A stretch of DNA of 64,000 nucleotides from Linyphia triangularis. Its lineage: Eukaryota > Arthropoda > Arachnida > Araneae > Linyphiidae. The translations under genes were made by a program, and so were the position numbers. Of this stretch, positions 22,851 to 35,770 are shown piece by piece. Each line of letters starts with the position of its first letter. Positions within the stretch are counted from its first letter, which is position 1. The DNA is taken from assembly GCA_963978545.1 (NCBI GenBank), contig OZ021721.1, positions 114,135,280 through 114,199,279 of the forward strand, given 5' to 3'. The notes beneath the pieces were generated by a model. That model saw only the letters and a list, made by a program, of their open reading frames with translations, ran no database searches and had not been told where the DNA came from.

Positions 22851-24101
22851 TAGCGTCAAGAACTCGCATAATTTTTCTAAATGTAGTTGGATTTAAACTA
22901 AGAAAAGTGTTAAATGATATTTTAACATGACTAATCACTAAATAAACATAAACTAAAACAGTAAAGTCTTTCTAACACATCAAGTAAAGTACATCAATTA
23001 AGAAAAAGAAGATACTTTAAAACCAAGAGCAATTACTGCATATGACTTTGCTGCATATGATGCGATATCAATTTGAGGCTTATCGAAAATAGACTTCGAG
23101 AGCACCCACTTCAAATAATATTTAAAATTTAGTTAGAGGGGAATGGCATTACATAATACTATATTTAAATACAATTACGTTGAATACTTGACGTAAACAA
23201 TTCATCTTTCTGTTACAGAAAATGACGTAAAATCTAAGGTATTTTAAATTTTTATAAATAAAATAAAAGTGTAATACTAAAATAAAGAAGTGATTGTAAA
23301 TATTGGAATAAAGTATAAATATCATTAAAAATAACCTTATAAACTTTTCTAGCAAAAATCTCAATCAGTATTTTGATTACTGCTTCGATAATACAGTTAT
23401 CGCTAGATTGTAAATGTATTCTAGTATCTAATTGTGATATATCAGTATCGATATGAAAGGATTCTAACATTCAGAATCAATAAAATAGTATACATATATT
23501 TAAAATTGCGTGGATTTTATAATTCAAATCTAATGACAACGTTTCGGTTTCTACGTAAAAGATTACAATCATTCAAAGAGCCAATAAAATAATTTGTATT
23601 GATTTTAAATTGTGCATATATTTTAAACTTGGTATTTATTTGCAACATAAAATAAAGTCATGTGGGGAAAATGGTGATAAAATCCAGCATTTAAAAAAAA
23701 ACCTCTTGAAATCAAACTATTAAATTTTTCGATAAAACTTTTGATACGTATTGTATACATTTGATAAATACTTATTGGAAATATAGTATTATTTTTAAAT
23801 TTTAACAAAATGTCTTTTAGTGAGTTTTATAATTTATTGTGCATATATTGACATCACCATTTTCCTTCATGGTAGGGGCAAATGGAGGTAATTCTGAATT
23901 AAGCTTATATTAAAACCAAAGATATATTATTTTAGGTACAAAATTAAATAAACTCATTTGAGTGTATTTTTCAACATATTTTTAACAAAAATTTATAGAA
24001 ATATATTATTACTAGAATAATTAAATAAAGAAGTAGTTTCCATATAACTTTCGAATTTAGGTCTATTTAACACATAGCAAATATAACGGAGCATCATATA
24101 T
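22851..24101. other. A+T-rich stretch without a recognised feature
   Basis: Short frames only. The phrase AAATTGTGCATATATTTTAAA (about 23609) recurs in diverged form near 25441, a minor local repeat. Confidence 0.45.
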
Positions 24102-24311
24102 AAGGTGATCATATTTTTCTATCTCCAGAAACTTCATCAGTAGTTAGTTTTCTTAAATAATGAAGTTTTGAAGACATTTTTGTTTTGTTTGGAAGGATTT
24201 TGGAGGGACGCTGTAATGGGAAAGCGGGACAATTTGGCGGGATCTCTGTCAGGGGGACAGCGAGGTGAAAAGTTGGACTGTCCTGCCAAAATCGGGACGT
24301 CTGATCACCTT
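24102..24311. mobile_element. MITE with AAGGTGATCA termini (hAT-like candidate)
   Basis: A 210-bp element with 10-bp terminal inverted repeats, AAGGTGATCA at 24102-24111 and TGATCACCTT at 24302-24311. The interior is unusually G+C-rich for the window (GGGACGCTGTAATGGGAAAG, GTCCTGCCAAAATCGGGACG). Sequences ending in GGTGATCAGACGTCCCG occur as hAT-type non-autonomous elements, but I see no exact 8-bp TSD, so the superfamily is tentative. Its right 54 bp are the start of the tandem array that follows. The 75-codon frame at 24168-24395 merely reads through it. Confidence 0.6.
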
Positions 24312-24737
24312 AACCATATAGAAGTCTTCATCTACATCAAGAAAATAATCAACCAAAATGAACTTGGTAATACTTTACAGCGAGGTGAAAAGTGAGACTG
24401 TCCTGCCAAAATCGGGACGTCTGATCACATTAACCATATAGAAGTCTTCATCTACATCAAGAAAATAATCAACCAAAATGAACTTGGTAATACTTTACAG
24501 CGAGGTGAAAAGTGAGACTGTCCTGCCAAAATCGAGACGTCTGATCACCTTAACCATATAGAAGTCTTCATCTACATCAAGAAAATAATCAACCAAAATG
24601 AACTTGGTAATACTTTACAGCGAGGTGAAAAGTGAGACTGTCCTGCCAAAATCGGGACGTCTGATCACATTAACCATATAGAAGTCTTCATCTACACCAA
24701 GAAAATAATCAACCAAAATGAACTTGGTAATACTTTA
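24258..24737. repeat. 120-bp tandem array, 4 copies, built from a transposon end plus flank
   Basis: CAGCGAGGTGAAAAG recurs at 24258, 24378, 24498 and 24618, exactly 120 bp apart. Each unit is 54 bp of the right end of the 24102-24311 element followed by 66 bp of adjoining DNA (AACCATATAGAAGTCTTCAT ... GGTAATACTTTA). Units differ at one to a few positions: GTTGGACTG in the first versus GTGAGACTG later, and alternating CACCTTAA/CACATTAA. That alternation (units 1 and 3 against 2 and 4) suggests the last doubling copied a 240-bp dimer. Confidence 0.96.
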
Positions 24738-24990
24738 TGTGATAAAACACTTTAGGATTATCTATGGAAATAGTATTTTTAAAACATTTTGTAAACAGCT
24801 CCCAATATATTGTGCTTTCATCCAAAGTCACTAAGCTTATAAGTTCCATTAAACATAAATAACATTCAGTCAGGGTTTCTGAAACCATAAAATGTTCCTG
24901 GTGAACCTTCAGCAGGCCAATATTAATAAACATGCTGATCTTTCTTGATATATACCAAATTATGATAACTATACTCCGGTTGCAGACCAT
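24709..24990 (-). other. 93-codon open frame, unidentified
   Basis: A minus-strand frame whose 3' end overlaps the last unit of the 120-bp array. The interior (for example VHQEHFMVSETLTECYLCLM) looks less biased than most chance frames here, but I recognise no domain. It may be a relic of the sequence next to which the AAGGTGATCA element inserted. No promoter, splice or polyadenylation evidence is convincing. Confidence 0.2.
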
Positions 24991-27900
24991 GCTCCCATTT
25001 TACCCGAGGGGTACGAAAAAATTTATAAAAAAATAGAAATTATAATTTTATGTTTAACTTTTTTAAGTAGTTCTGTTCTCCTAAAGATTCTCTGCGAACA
25101 TTGAAAAATTATAAGGACTCTGTATATTTATTAAGGAAGATAAAAGAAAGTTTATTAAAAATACTTGTAATAGCCACTATACAGTGTACAGAAACAAATA
25201 AGTAAGTGCTCATTAATGGTGTTTCTAGATAAGAAAACCTAATTAGAACTTACTTAACTTAATCTTAAAATATATTTCAGCAGAACAAAATTTAAAAAAA
25301 TCAAACATCTAAGTTAATGGTGAAAAAAGGTGTTTTTTAATATACCCTTATATTCCCTTATATCACCATTTTCACTCTCCTCCAATCTACATAAAAGGAT
25401 TAAAACATTTAACGAGTAAATAAAAAATATGCATAAATTTAAAATTGTGCATACATTTTAAATTTTGCGTACGTTACAATTTTCGATATCTAAGGAAGAT
25501 TATGTAAGCATTCACCGTATCAACAAAAGAGTCATATTAAAATAGAAAAAAGATACTAAGTATTTTAATCTCCTGAAAATAATACATTTTTAAGTAAATA
25601 ACAAACATAATTTTACTATTTTAAACACCTAAAGAGTTACTAGAGTATGAAAACAGCTATATTAAAAAATTTTCAACGTAAGACCAATTTCGCAATCATT
25701 GCCAAATTGTTTACAAATTGTAAATTATGTATGAAATAGAAGTATGGGATTAATCAGGATGGTTTTATAATTTTACGTCACTAAGATAAAACAAAACCAC
25801 ACCTGAATTATAGAAAACAGATATTTTAAGGAAAACTTACACGTTATTTCCTTTCATATTGGAGAAAACTTGGAATACAATGGGATTCATAATTATAAGG
25901 CCAGTAGATATTTTAATCTCATCATAAAACTAAATACAAGACATTAACTTAACAACATATATTGTTCAGATTGTCAATCAGAAATTTTTAGCCCATATTT
26001 ATATCGCTTTTCTTTGGGGTGAATTAAAATAACATGAAAAACAAAAGTGTAGAAGTAATTAGTTTTGTGAGGATATAAGTAATATATGTGATTTTATGGA
26101 CTCTGAAGTTGAAATGATTATCGGAGCTCGGAGCCATTGAATCGGCAAAATCGTCGCTTTTCAAGGGCTTGCTAATGTGTTAAGAAATGGAATATGATAA
26201 CAAAAAAAAATTGATTGATTCTGAATATGGAGGTTGTAGGCGTCTTGAATACAGAATGAGTGGAAAATATATAGTCCGGAATTGTAAAATGATTGAAATA
26301 AATGACTCACTCAGTGTATTAATACCATTGGTCTATATTAACTTCTATATTTGTATCGATTTTTGTTTATTGATAATAGTTATAGCACTAAACTTTTGGT
26401 GAATTTTAAACGTTCATTAGCATTGAAATTTTCTCTAAGTTAATTCATTAAAGTTTGTTTATGTTACACTGAGTCATACGGTTACTAACATACGACTTTA
26501 TGATAACGTAGTAACGTACCATTACATAGAACATTCTCACCTAAAAATCTATAATCATTAAAGGGCATTTGTCTAACAGGTAATATTAAACAAATTCCTA
26601 CAATTTGTTATTTTTATAATCCACTGATAAGTAAAGATCATAATACACATTTTCATTATCGAATTACAATAATCCAAAATTTAAATACATAATCTACTAG
26701 TTTGCTGTTGAAATAGGACACCGGTCAATAATACTCGCGCATGACATTGGAACTGAAGAGTAATAAGGCTGAAGCTTCGTGCGTAAAAAGGTAATATAAA
26801 ATGCATTCTTTCAAAATAGTCTAATAACTGTGAATTACAAAAGGATTACTATGCTCAAAGGCTAATATCGATCAAACTTCTAAACATATTGGTCTCTCTA
26901 ATCAATACGTGGTTTTTGGTGTGATATTGCATTTTTACACGTCGACCAGTCATTTCCTTTCGGAATATATTTAGTTGGCTAGCAATATTTCATATTTATG
27001 AAATTGTTGTTATTTGATACAATTCCTACCCACAATTCTTTCATAATGTCTTGTTTTAATAATGCACTAATACACTAAGTAAATATACATAGTACACATT
27101 TTCATTATGACATATTTAGTTTATATTTTTGAATAACAATAACTCAAAATTTGAATATTTTAATCTACTAGTTTACTGTAACTCCTCTTACTTTTTTCAT
27201 TAGTGTAAACTTAAACACTATGTGTGCGTAATATTAATATTTTTTGACAAGCCACAGACTTTGTATCTAGTGTAGTAATTGTTGTTATGTTATGCTTGAA
27301 AATTAACATTATTTTTAATCTTTTACAATACTCCTTTAGATCGTATTTTTGGAAATAAAAACTTATCAAACCAAATAATCAATATTTTAAAGATTTACAA
27401 TTTTGTATTGAATTTATTAAAAAAAACCCCAAAAAACCTGTAAATTGAAAGAAACTTTCAATTTTTTTTCATTCGAATAGCAGAAAGAATCTTTTTTACT
27501 TTTAAAAAAGACAAAACTAAAAATATTATAAAGTAACCATAAAAGATAAGAAATAAGAAATACAGTTGCAATGCAACAGAATTTTATTACATCATCTTAC
27601 ATGTATAGTTTAATTTAAAATTGTTATTTATGCTGAAATTTTGCTTAACCTCATAGCGATTTTTATAGGTAAGAAAGTTTACAAATACGTTAACAAGATT
27701 GTATATACAATGATATTTCATTACACATGTACTATTTGCAATCCAATAGTTATATAAAACTGCAACTTTAGAAGTTTTATGTTAAATGATTAAAAAAGAT
27801 CTCAAATGATATGAAGCAATTTACTAATGGTAATTACATACTACGTAAATTAGAGTTTTCTTTTTCCGACATAAATGTTTGATGGGAATTAAATAAACTT
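24991..27900. other. A+T-rich stretch with one diverged duplication
   Basis: Segments at about 26630-26715 and 27080-27185 share TACACATTTTCATTAT, an AACAATAA-like stretch, CAAAATTT and AATCTACTAGTTT, about 455 bp apart. Otherwise only short chance frames. Confidence 0.45.
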
Positions 27901-27924
27901 TTAAACTAAACAAAGTAGTTACTT

Positions 27925-28370
27925 ATATTTATCTCAAGGGATTAACAATCACCAAGCAATTAACAAAATTGTGCACTTGTATAATTTTCCATATTTAACT
28001 ATGAAGTAATGTATGGAAACAATATAAATTTCGAAACTAAAGTAATTTTTTAAATTTCTCTAGAAGGATCAACAATCAACAAAATAATCCTTTTAGATAG
28101 TTTTTCCATATAATTCATTTAAAAGTTACTGTGACCACCATTTAATTTTTTTTATATTTAAATGGGAAGTGATAGATAAAAACAAAGTAAACTACTTAAT
28201 TAAGAAAATTAATAATTTAAATCCATCTTGAGGTATCAACAGTTACCAAACAAACAACAAGACAATACACTTAGACAGCCTTGCCATAAACTCCATTACT
28301 GATGCTAATTTTTTCAACATTTCTATAAACACCATTTAAGTTTTTTATATTTATCTATGAAATGATTAGT
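27925..28370. repeat. degenerate tandem repeat, ~3 units of 125-165 bp
   Basis: Related blocks start near 27940, 28066 and 28232 with GGATTAACAATCACC, GGATCAACAATCAAC and GGTATCAACAGTTACC, followed by a CCATA-containing segment. Units 2 and 3 also share ACCATTTAA and TTTTATATTTA. The copies are strongly diverged, so this is an old array. Confidence 0.5.
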
Positions 28371-29849
28371 ACATTACTAAATTCCATGACACACTTTAAA
28401 CTAAACATTTGCTCAGAAAGAGAATATATGCCACAGGCAAATGTTTGGAAGTTGGTACGCATGCAAATGACTGGAACTTTCGCTCATCTTCCCAGAACTA
28501 TCTCATCAGGTAATTTGGACCACACCCAAATGTGCGAAATTATTTTAGTGTTATGAATATGTGTCTTGGTTAGATGAATGTCATAATAGACACATTAGCG
28601 TCTAAATGTTTTTGTTGCTCCGATGCTTCGCAGTATTATGAATACGAGCAATTATAAGAATAAAAAGTGTATTGCTAACTTCATTGCAACTATTTAAGAG
28701 ACATACTTTCTCTTTTTAATTTGTAACTGATACAAGATCATTTATCCCAATTTAATTAAATTACTCAAAGTTAACAACAAAAAAGTTATAAAAGAAAATT
28801 TATTAATTAGTTAATAATTTTTTTTCAATATTTATTGACAATATTAGTTTTCTAAATACCTTTTTTAAAATCATGTTGCATTAAAAAATTTTAATAACTA
28901 GGCAAATGACAATAATCAACTTACTTTTTTTTGTAGTAATGTCTTTTAGGGTTAGACGTACTAAAATTATAAATATATTTTACGACAATTCATTAATTCT
29001 CACATTTCAAGGTAGCCTTCAAAGAGTTTAGAGAAAAAAGAGAAGAAGTATTAAGTTAGGGACTCTTATCGTTTTGGTAATAAGATTACATTACTATAAT
29101 ATAATGTTCAATCATAGCTTTTAGTATTCATCAAACAATTAACTTCATTCAAAAAGGAGAATAAGATACTTGTTTTAATATCAAACTGTACATTTTTCTA
29201 AATAAGTTATCTTTTCTTACTTACCTTAATATGAAAAAAAATTCCCACTGATAATGAGAATTGGTAAGAGAAAGTACGCAAAACCCGCACATAATGCATT
29301 CTTATAATATTAATAAAAAAAAAAAATCACTGCATTTAACCAAATTTGAATATATTAATATAGAGCACGCTGCATTCAATTTAAGTTTCTTAAGCGCAAT
29401 TTTTTAAAAATAGTTTTAAAAATTCATTGAAGTTTATGAAATCTATCTTTAATTAAGATAAGGGTTCATCAAATAGACCCAATCCTATAAAATTAATAAA
29501 AAGAAAGCATGTATACCCTAGCTTTAAATGGGAAAAGAATAAAGTCAGACAGTCATGTAAAATACTCAATGATATTATAGCTGAGATAGAGGGTTGAATA
29601 AACTTCCACAAAATAGAAAAAATCACATTCATTAAGATGCATCGTTAGGCTGTGCCTATACCCATAAACTTACTGTTTTTTTGTGGTGACAGTATCTTCC
29701 AAACTATTGTTTTAAAACGTGAACTTTGTCACCATGTGTAATAGCAATAATAAAAAATTATTGATACAATTTGAAAGTAAAATAACTAGTGGTTTGTTTA
29801 TTATTATTTTTTACCAGACTATAAAAACTTTTTAAAGTGTAATAAAAAA
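28371..29849. other. A+T-rich stretch without a recognised feature
   Basis: The 64-codon frame at 28362-28556 has no known motif. No repeats seen. Confidence 0.45.
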
Positions 29850-30060
29850 AAATGACAAAGTTATTTGCCTATCAAATTTTGTTAAAGATTATTTATTACT
29901 GTTGCCATACCTGTTGTAAACAATCATATGTTTTAAAGAATATCTTGACAGATATTGTGGCCAAAAAATGCCGCATTATGTCTTAAAGCTTTGTTTTTTG
30001 GACCAAAGTGTCTGCCGAAGCAATCCTATACAACATTTTTATCAGGTATAACACCAGTAA
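29850..30060 (+). repeat. dispersed repeat family D, copy 1
   Basis: Contains TATCAAATTTTGTTAAAGAT, later GTTTTAAAGAATAT and AGATATTGTGGCCAAAAAATG. The same order of phrases appears near 31060, 39490 and (in pieces, partly inverted) 58950-59200. The copies are diverged and have no shared coding frame. Likely an old non-autonomous transposable element whose ends I cannot place. Confidence 0.5.
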
Positions 30061-30419
30061 TTAGAGCTCATAAACCAAATTGGAAAGAACAATAACGGGA
30101 TGTTTTATTATATTTTATGTTTGCTTTATAAGCTAACTTATAAAAACTTTAAACATATTAATAATAAAAGACACTAACGTGGCATGGCTAGTACTTCTAT
30201 AAAATCTATTAATTAAATATGGCCGAAATTTGCGATTATAAGTTTCGTTGACAATGAATGTAAGCAAACAAAAGAAACATTTAAAAGTTTAAATAAATAC
30301 ATTTATTCAGTTATAATCACTAATATTTACTGGACGCAACCATTAGTTACTGTGCAGCATATTTTAGGGAATAGCAGAGAGTATGATTTACGTGAAAAAG
30401 AGGAGAGTATGACTTATGG

Positions 30420-31020
30420 TAGCTGATGAGGTTGTCGAGGGGACGAGGGTTCGTCGATGACCTTCTCGAAAGGATTGTGGAGTATTGGTCAGCTTTACGT
30501 GGTTCCAGGAACTCTCCACAGCCTTGGACTTTTCTTAGACTAAAAGGTCAGGCCTCTTTGAAAGATCGAGGGTTAGTCGTTGTCACAATTCAGGAAAAGA
30601 TGGGAAGAATGGGGCCTTCATTGATCTTAGCAACTTTTCCCAAAGCCTTAGAATTTTCTTAGGCTGAAAGATCAGTTTTCTCTCATCTTGTTCTCGTCTA
30701 TATCTCCATTGTCATCGCCCCGACATGGCAATTAATAGCAGCCGCATTAATAGTGTAAATTCATAAATGTAGAATTATAGTAAAAAGTGTACCAGAGAGC
30801 TTAAACAGCTTTTTCACCACTATAATGAGATGCCACCTACTTTTCAGGGACATCCAATGGAACTTGAGGGACTTCTTTCAAGAAATCCCATGATGGCTTA
30901 CTTTGCCCAATCCCAAACAGGTTGTAAATCCTGAGTTTACCTCTTTGACCTGTTGTGTTACCTCTTGGACTAAATCGCTCCAATAAGACTAATACCTTCA
31001 AAAGTACATATTACCATTAC
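30420..31020. other. G+C-richer island with several open frames
   Basis: A compositional island of about 600 bp. A 78-codon plus frame (30426-30662, beginning MRLSRGRGFVDDLLERIVEY) and its complement are both open over long stretches. Two internal blocks repeat about 120 bp apart (CAGCCTTGGACTTTTCTTAG near 30520 and AAAGCCTTAGAATTTTCTTA near 30642). From about 30790 a plus frame reads HHYNEMPPTFQGHPMELEGL up to CAAACAGGTTGTAAAT, which could be a splice donor; on the minus strand a roughly 60-codon frame includes KLRIYNLFGIGQSKPSWDFL. No family is recognised. Exons, a decayed gene or a transposon relic are all possible. Confidence 0.35.
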
Positions 31021-31059
31021 ATCCCGAGTAAATCTTTACTTGATCCCCCAATAACATGT

Positions 31060-31260
31060 AAAAACAAAAAAATTTCTATCACAGACACTTTTCCATTAAA
31101 ATTTTGTTAGTGAATTTTTATAATGGAGCTATACCTTTGTAAATAGAATACGTTTTTTAAAAGTAATACTTTTTCAAATATTGTGGCCCAAAATTGAAGC
31201 ATTAAGTCTGTACAGCAAAAATAGACTGAAATTTTTTCTTTTAAGTGTACATTAATAGAC
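31060..31260 (+). repeat. dispersed repeat family D, copy 2
   Basis: Shares TTTCCATTAAAATTTTGTTA, a run of T and A, and CAAATATTGTGGCCCAAAAT then GAAGCATTAAGTCTG with the copies at 29850 and 39490, in the same order and orientation. Confidence 0.5.
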
Positions 31261-34200
31261 ACTTACCCTTTCTTATAAGAACTTCTTACTAAAATCTGTA
31301 TTTCTTCTGTTACATGCATCTTTTCATTGAAGAGAAGAGGCAGCACAAAATGTTCATAGTATAGCATAAATTCCTAGGAAAAAAGATTAGAATACTTAAA
31401 AATTTTCTCTGCATTTAAATTCAGGTTACTTTAAAAAAAAAAAAAAAAAAAAAAGAATACCTATTTTTAAATTAACTTCTAGAAAACAGTTAATCATAGA
31501 ACACTGAAATCAATTCTATGTTTAATAGAAAGTCAATGAAATTCAAATTATTTTTCTTAACTATTTTTACAGTTCTTAATACTTACAAGTCGTTTCAATC
31601 TCATGTGAGTAGCTGATTTGAGAGGTTAATTACGAAAAATAAGGAATTACTTTTGAGATATTATATATATTGTACAAAAGGATATTTAAGAATGCAATAA
31701 CTTCTAATTAGTCACGTTCTGTCTACACTCACTAAAAATCCGTTCAGTAGTTTTTGAGATAAGTATTACATGCATCTTTTATGTAATAAACAAAACTTAT
31801 TCTGAGCATGTAAACCGACAGACGAGTCTTGCAAATTATAAATACATAAATTTTGAATTATAATGTATGTAATCAACCATAAACCACTAACATAGCCATT
31901 TTAATGTGTCTTACTTTAGTTAATATCTAATTCTAAGTAAGCCAACGGCATCTGATAAATTTTCATTCGGGGTGACTTTAAACATCTTTATGTTCTTCGA
32001 TCTTTCCAAGATTTAGTCTGTGTTTTGAAAAGTATGTAATAAATTAATTGTGAGTTTAGACTTAAATATCTCCTTTATAAAAGTTCAATTTATTTGCAAT
32101 GTCTAGTTTAAATATGATTCCTGCATACCATAATCAACGTATAAAGCTAAATGCTTGTCTGTGGCCAATATCAATATAATAGTGTCTTCACATTTGTGTA
32201 TCTTGTTTGTTCCTAAGCTAAACTGTTTAAATTGGTTAATTGTGCTAGTAAAATTTAGATTTTCTATTGAAAAGCTCTTTATCCTTTGAATAAAGTAATA
32301 AAATAATAATAAATATTAAACATTAAAAACATCAGTTGTCTTCACAACTTTATTAACAGTACGCAAAATATATTTGTTATGTTGTGTTACCGGATAGTCA
32401 TATTAATAAAGTATTAACTTTTAAAGTTAACCAAAAAATATTTAATATTTTTAAAAAAATTTGTCCGGCCATTTATACAGACGTTTCTGGTTATTTATAT
32501 GGATTCATAAAAATAATTAATACGCTTAAATAATAAATAAAATACTGAAAATATATACTCCAGTATTTCTTCATTACTTAACCAAATGATCATCAATTTT
32601 TATTAAATAATATAGTCAATAATTACAAAGCATAGTCAATAATTCCCCAAGTTTTCAAAAGTTGTTAGTAAAATATGTGTTAAATTAATGTATTACATCC
32701 CTTTAATGTGTTTTTGGAAAATTCAATTACTTTTGAGTAAAATCTGAAAGTGTAAATAATAATAGAATAAATAATCAAAGATGAATGCTATATATTGAAA
32801 ATAATGAATAGTATGTGTGAATGGGGGTATATTAAACTTTTTTTTTATCTGTGAATATTCGCATAAAATTATCTAGATATAAAGTTCTATCTAGAGTACC
32901 TACTCAAAGGTTTAGTTTCTCAATATAAATGAAATTGAATATACATAATTTGAGATTCCAACTGTTATAAGTGAACATTGGAATTTTTATATCGACAATA
33001 ATGTGATTACGACTTGTTTATAATATTTTGTTTAGCAGTGAGAAATTCTCCATTTTTAATGTAGGCCCTTAGGTACCCCATTCATAATACAAGTACCAGA
33101 AATTTTTTGCATTAGTATAACACAAATCTTTAAAAACTTCAAAGACAATAAAATAAATTTAAATAATCGGAAACTATAGTTAAAAAATTCTTTAGTTTTC
33201 TTTTGATTGGAGAAAAATTGACGTTACAAAACTATCAAAAGATGCTTCATATTTTAAATTTTGTAAAATAAAGTATTCATTCAAAACATAAAGACACAAA
33301 TGGTGACTATACAATCACATATGATTTACACAACAATAATTCCGACCATAAAAAAGGCCAATCAAAAACCGTCTGGATATCATAGAGTTAAAAAGAAACA
33401 TGATAGGGATCGTTTACTAATATATTGTAACAAATATATTTTATTTCTCCCCGTAATGAGTATCATGCCAGTTTTTTAAAGACCAGGTCTTTATTAATTT
33501 TTTTTTAATTATATTAATAATAGCCACAAGACGATATTGCTGACAACTCATATACAACAAACACCGTAAAAAATCTTGTGACAAAAAAAAATCCCATAAA
33601 AATACTTCAACAACAGCCTTTCTGTTTCTAACTTATCAAAGCTCTAACACAACATGATTGATGACCACTCATAAACAATAACAAAAACGATTAAGGACAT
33701 CCTTCAATTTTAACAACCAAAAACTACAGGAACATTACAGACAGAATACCACAGTCCCCATTACCATTCACTTCATGTAAATTTCACTTTAAAAAAGACT
33801 TCAACGTTTTGTCCCCTTTCCGTTTGGACCTCTTTCGAAACTAATTAAAGACAAGTTGTCCTACATATAGCAAATATAGTTTGTGGCCTTTTTCTTTTAC
33901 CAGGGCTTCGTATATTCATCCGGAATTTCAAACAGTATAGTCGCGTGACAAAGAAGAAGGATCTCGAAACATGCTAAGATTACGTTCTTTGAGTCACGTT
34001 ATTGTCTTGTTCACCCTTCAACGTGCCAAAAAGCGTGTTTCTTTTTTTGGAATGATTAATACAATAAGGTCTCCGTTTCTTGTACTAGAGTAATGGGGCT
34101 TTAGGCCAAAGATATTCGTTGTAAGTATAAGCGGATATACTACCGCATATTCAATGATCATGAATAATGGAATTAGAAATTTGTTGCGTTAAAAATTCAA

Positions 34201-35446
34201 GAAAAATTAAAATAAAAGCATACATTTTTTGTGAAGTTACGATGTCATTCATATTTACATGGCTGTGGAAAGAAAACGAGGGTAAATGTTTTTGATTGTT
34301 GTACATGGTGTCCCAAAATAGTTATTAGGGTTTATTACATTAACTATTAGAGATCGAGAAATAGGTCATCAGGGTAAATAGCAAAAATGCTTAATTTTTC
34401 TTGGACACAAAATTTTAAAATTTTTAATTTTAGAATTATTTTTCTGAAATTTTTTATGCAATAATGTATGATGCTTTGAAACTTAAAAAAACTGTTTTAA
34501 ATTTTCAAATTTAAAAAATATTTTTTTTTTTAATGAAAAAACTTCAAAATTTTGATGTTTCTTAAATTTGATATATCTAAAAGACTTTTAAAAAATCCCT
34601 TCATTTTTGTATAAAATTACTTTTTATAATTCATATGAAAAATAGTCTTCATGGTTTTTCAATAAAGTAATTAGAAAAAAATAATAAAAATATATTTGGA
34701 TTTTATAAAAACTGTATAAAATCCATGGTATGCTAAGTTGCAAAAACTTTAAAAAAAAATTAAATAAAAAAACATCATTCATTAAAAAAATATATATGAT
34801 AAATTATTGTGGAAAGTTTCATAGATTTATAATAAGTAATTTTTAAGTTAGATCAATTTCAACTCAAAATAGGAATAAAGAAAAACAGTTTCAAAGTTTC
34901 AAAATAGTATGTCTGAGATACAGTTGTCATGTAACAAAAACTTATATATTTCAAGTTCTACTAAAGATAGAAACAATTTTTTTTTTAGAATTTTAAAAAT
35001 TTTGAGTCCCTGACCCCTTAAATTAAGGCAGGGAATCGAATCGCATGTTTTAATGTGCCATTTATTTTTAAAATTATAAAATTTAAATTTTTATCTAGTC
35101 TCAGAAGGGTAAATAGGTTAATTATAAATCTGCTTTCTAAATCACATAATAAAAAATAAAAATTTTATATTCAGAATTGACCAATTTACAATAGTTTAAA
35201 AAAGAGTAGATCTAACTTTTATTTAAAAACCAAATGAAGTATCCGCCGTTGCTCGAGCTCAAATAGTTGTGGCCCAGGGTTTAAACCGGTTCAAACTGGT
35301 TTAAGTCATCATGTTAGCTTTCAACCCCCTATTCTTCATTTCATCCCTTTTACCACAAAGCATCGCATTGAAATTATGTTCCTGATATAATGGATTAGTT
35401 AAGATACCAATTGAAAAAAAAAATGTTTTTTAAACTGGTTCCGTAT
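31261..35446. other. A+T-rich stretch; homopolymer and small palindrome only
   Basis: A run of 22 A lies at 31433-31454. TGTCCCAAAATAGTTATTAG near 34310 could be a transposon end but has no partner. A near-palindrome, TTAAACCGGTT-C-AAACTGGTTTAA, lies near 35281-35304. No open frame of 60 codons or more is present in about 4 kb. Confidence 0.45.
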
Positions 35447-35770
35447 ATCTAAAGTTACTGCTTTAGAAGTGATCTAAAGTTACTGCTTTAAAAGTGATCT
35501 AAAGTTACTGCTTTAGAAGTGATCTAAAGTTACTGCTTTAGAAGTGATCTAAAGTTACTGCTTTAGAAGTGATCTAAAGTTATTGCTTTAGAAGTGATCT
35601 AAAGTTACTGCTTTAGAAGTGATCTAAAGTTATTCCTTTAGAAGTGATCTAAAGTTACTGCTTTAGAAGTGATCTAAAGTTACTGCTTTAGAAGTGATCT
35701 AAAGTTACTGCTTTAGAAGTGATCTAAAGTTACTGCTTTAGAAGTGATCTAAAGTTACTGCTTTAGAAGG
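35447..35770. repeat. 25-bp minisatellite, 13 copies
   Basis: The unit ATCTAAAGTTACTGCTTTAG followed by AAGTG repeats in strict 25-bp register from 35447 to 35770. Only isolated changes occur (AAAAGTG in the first unit, ATTGC or ATTCC in two others). Each unit has an inverted core, CTAAAG-TTACTG-CTTTAG, so every copy can form a small hairpin. Confidence 0.97.

Noticed and set aside
34300..35110. Possible transposon with TGGTGTCCCAAAATAG end
   Set aside because: I could not find a matching inverted or direct terminus or a TSD; similarity of internal phrases (GGGTAAATAG twice) is too short.
35447..35770. CRISPR-like regular repeat array
   Set aside because: The units are directly contiguous with no unique spacers; it is a minisatellite, and the DNA is eukaryotic.
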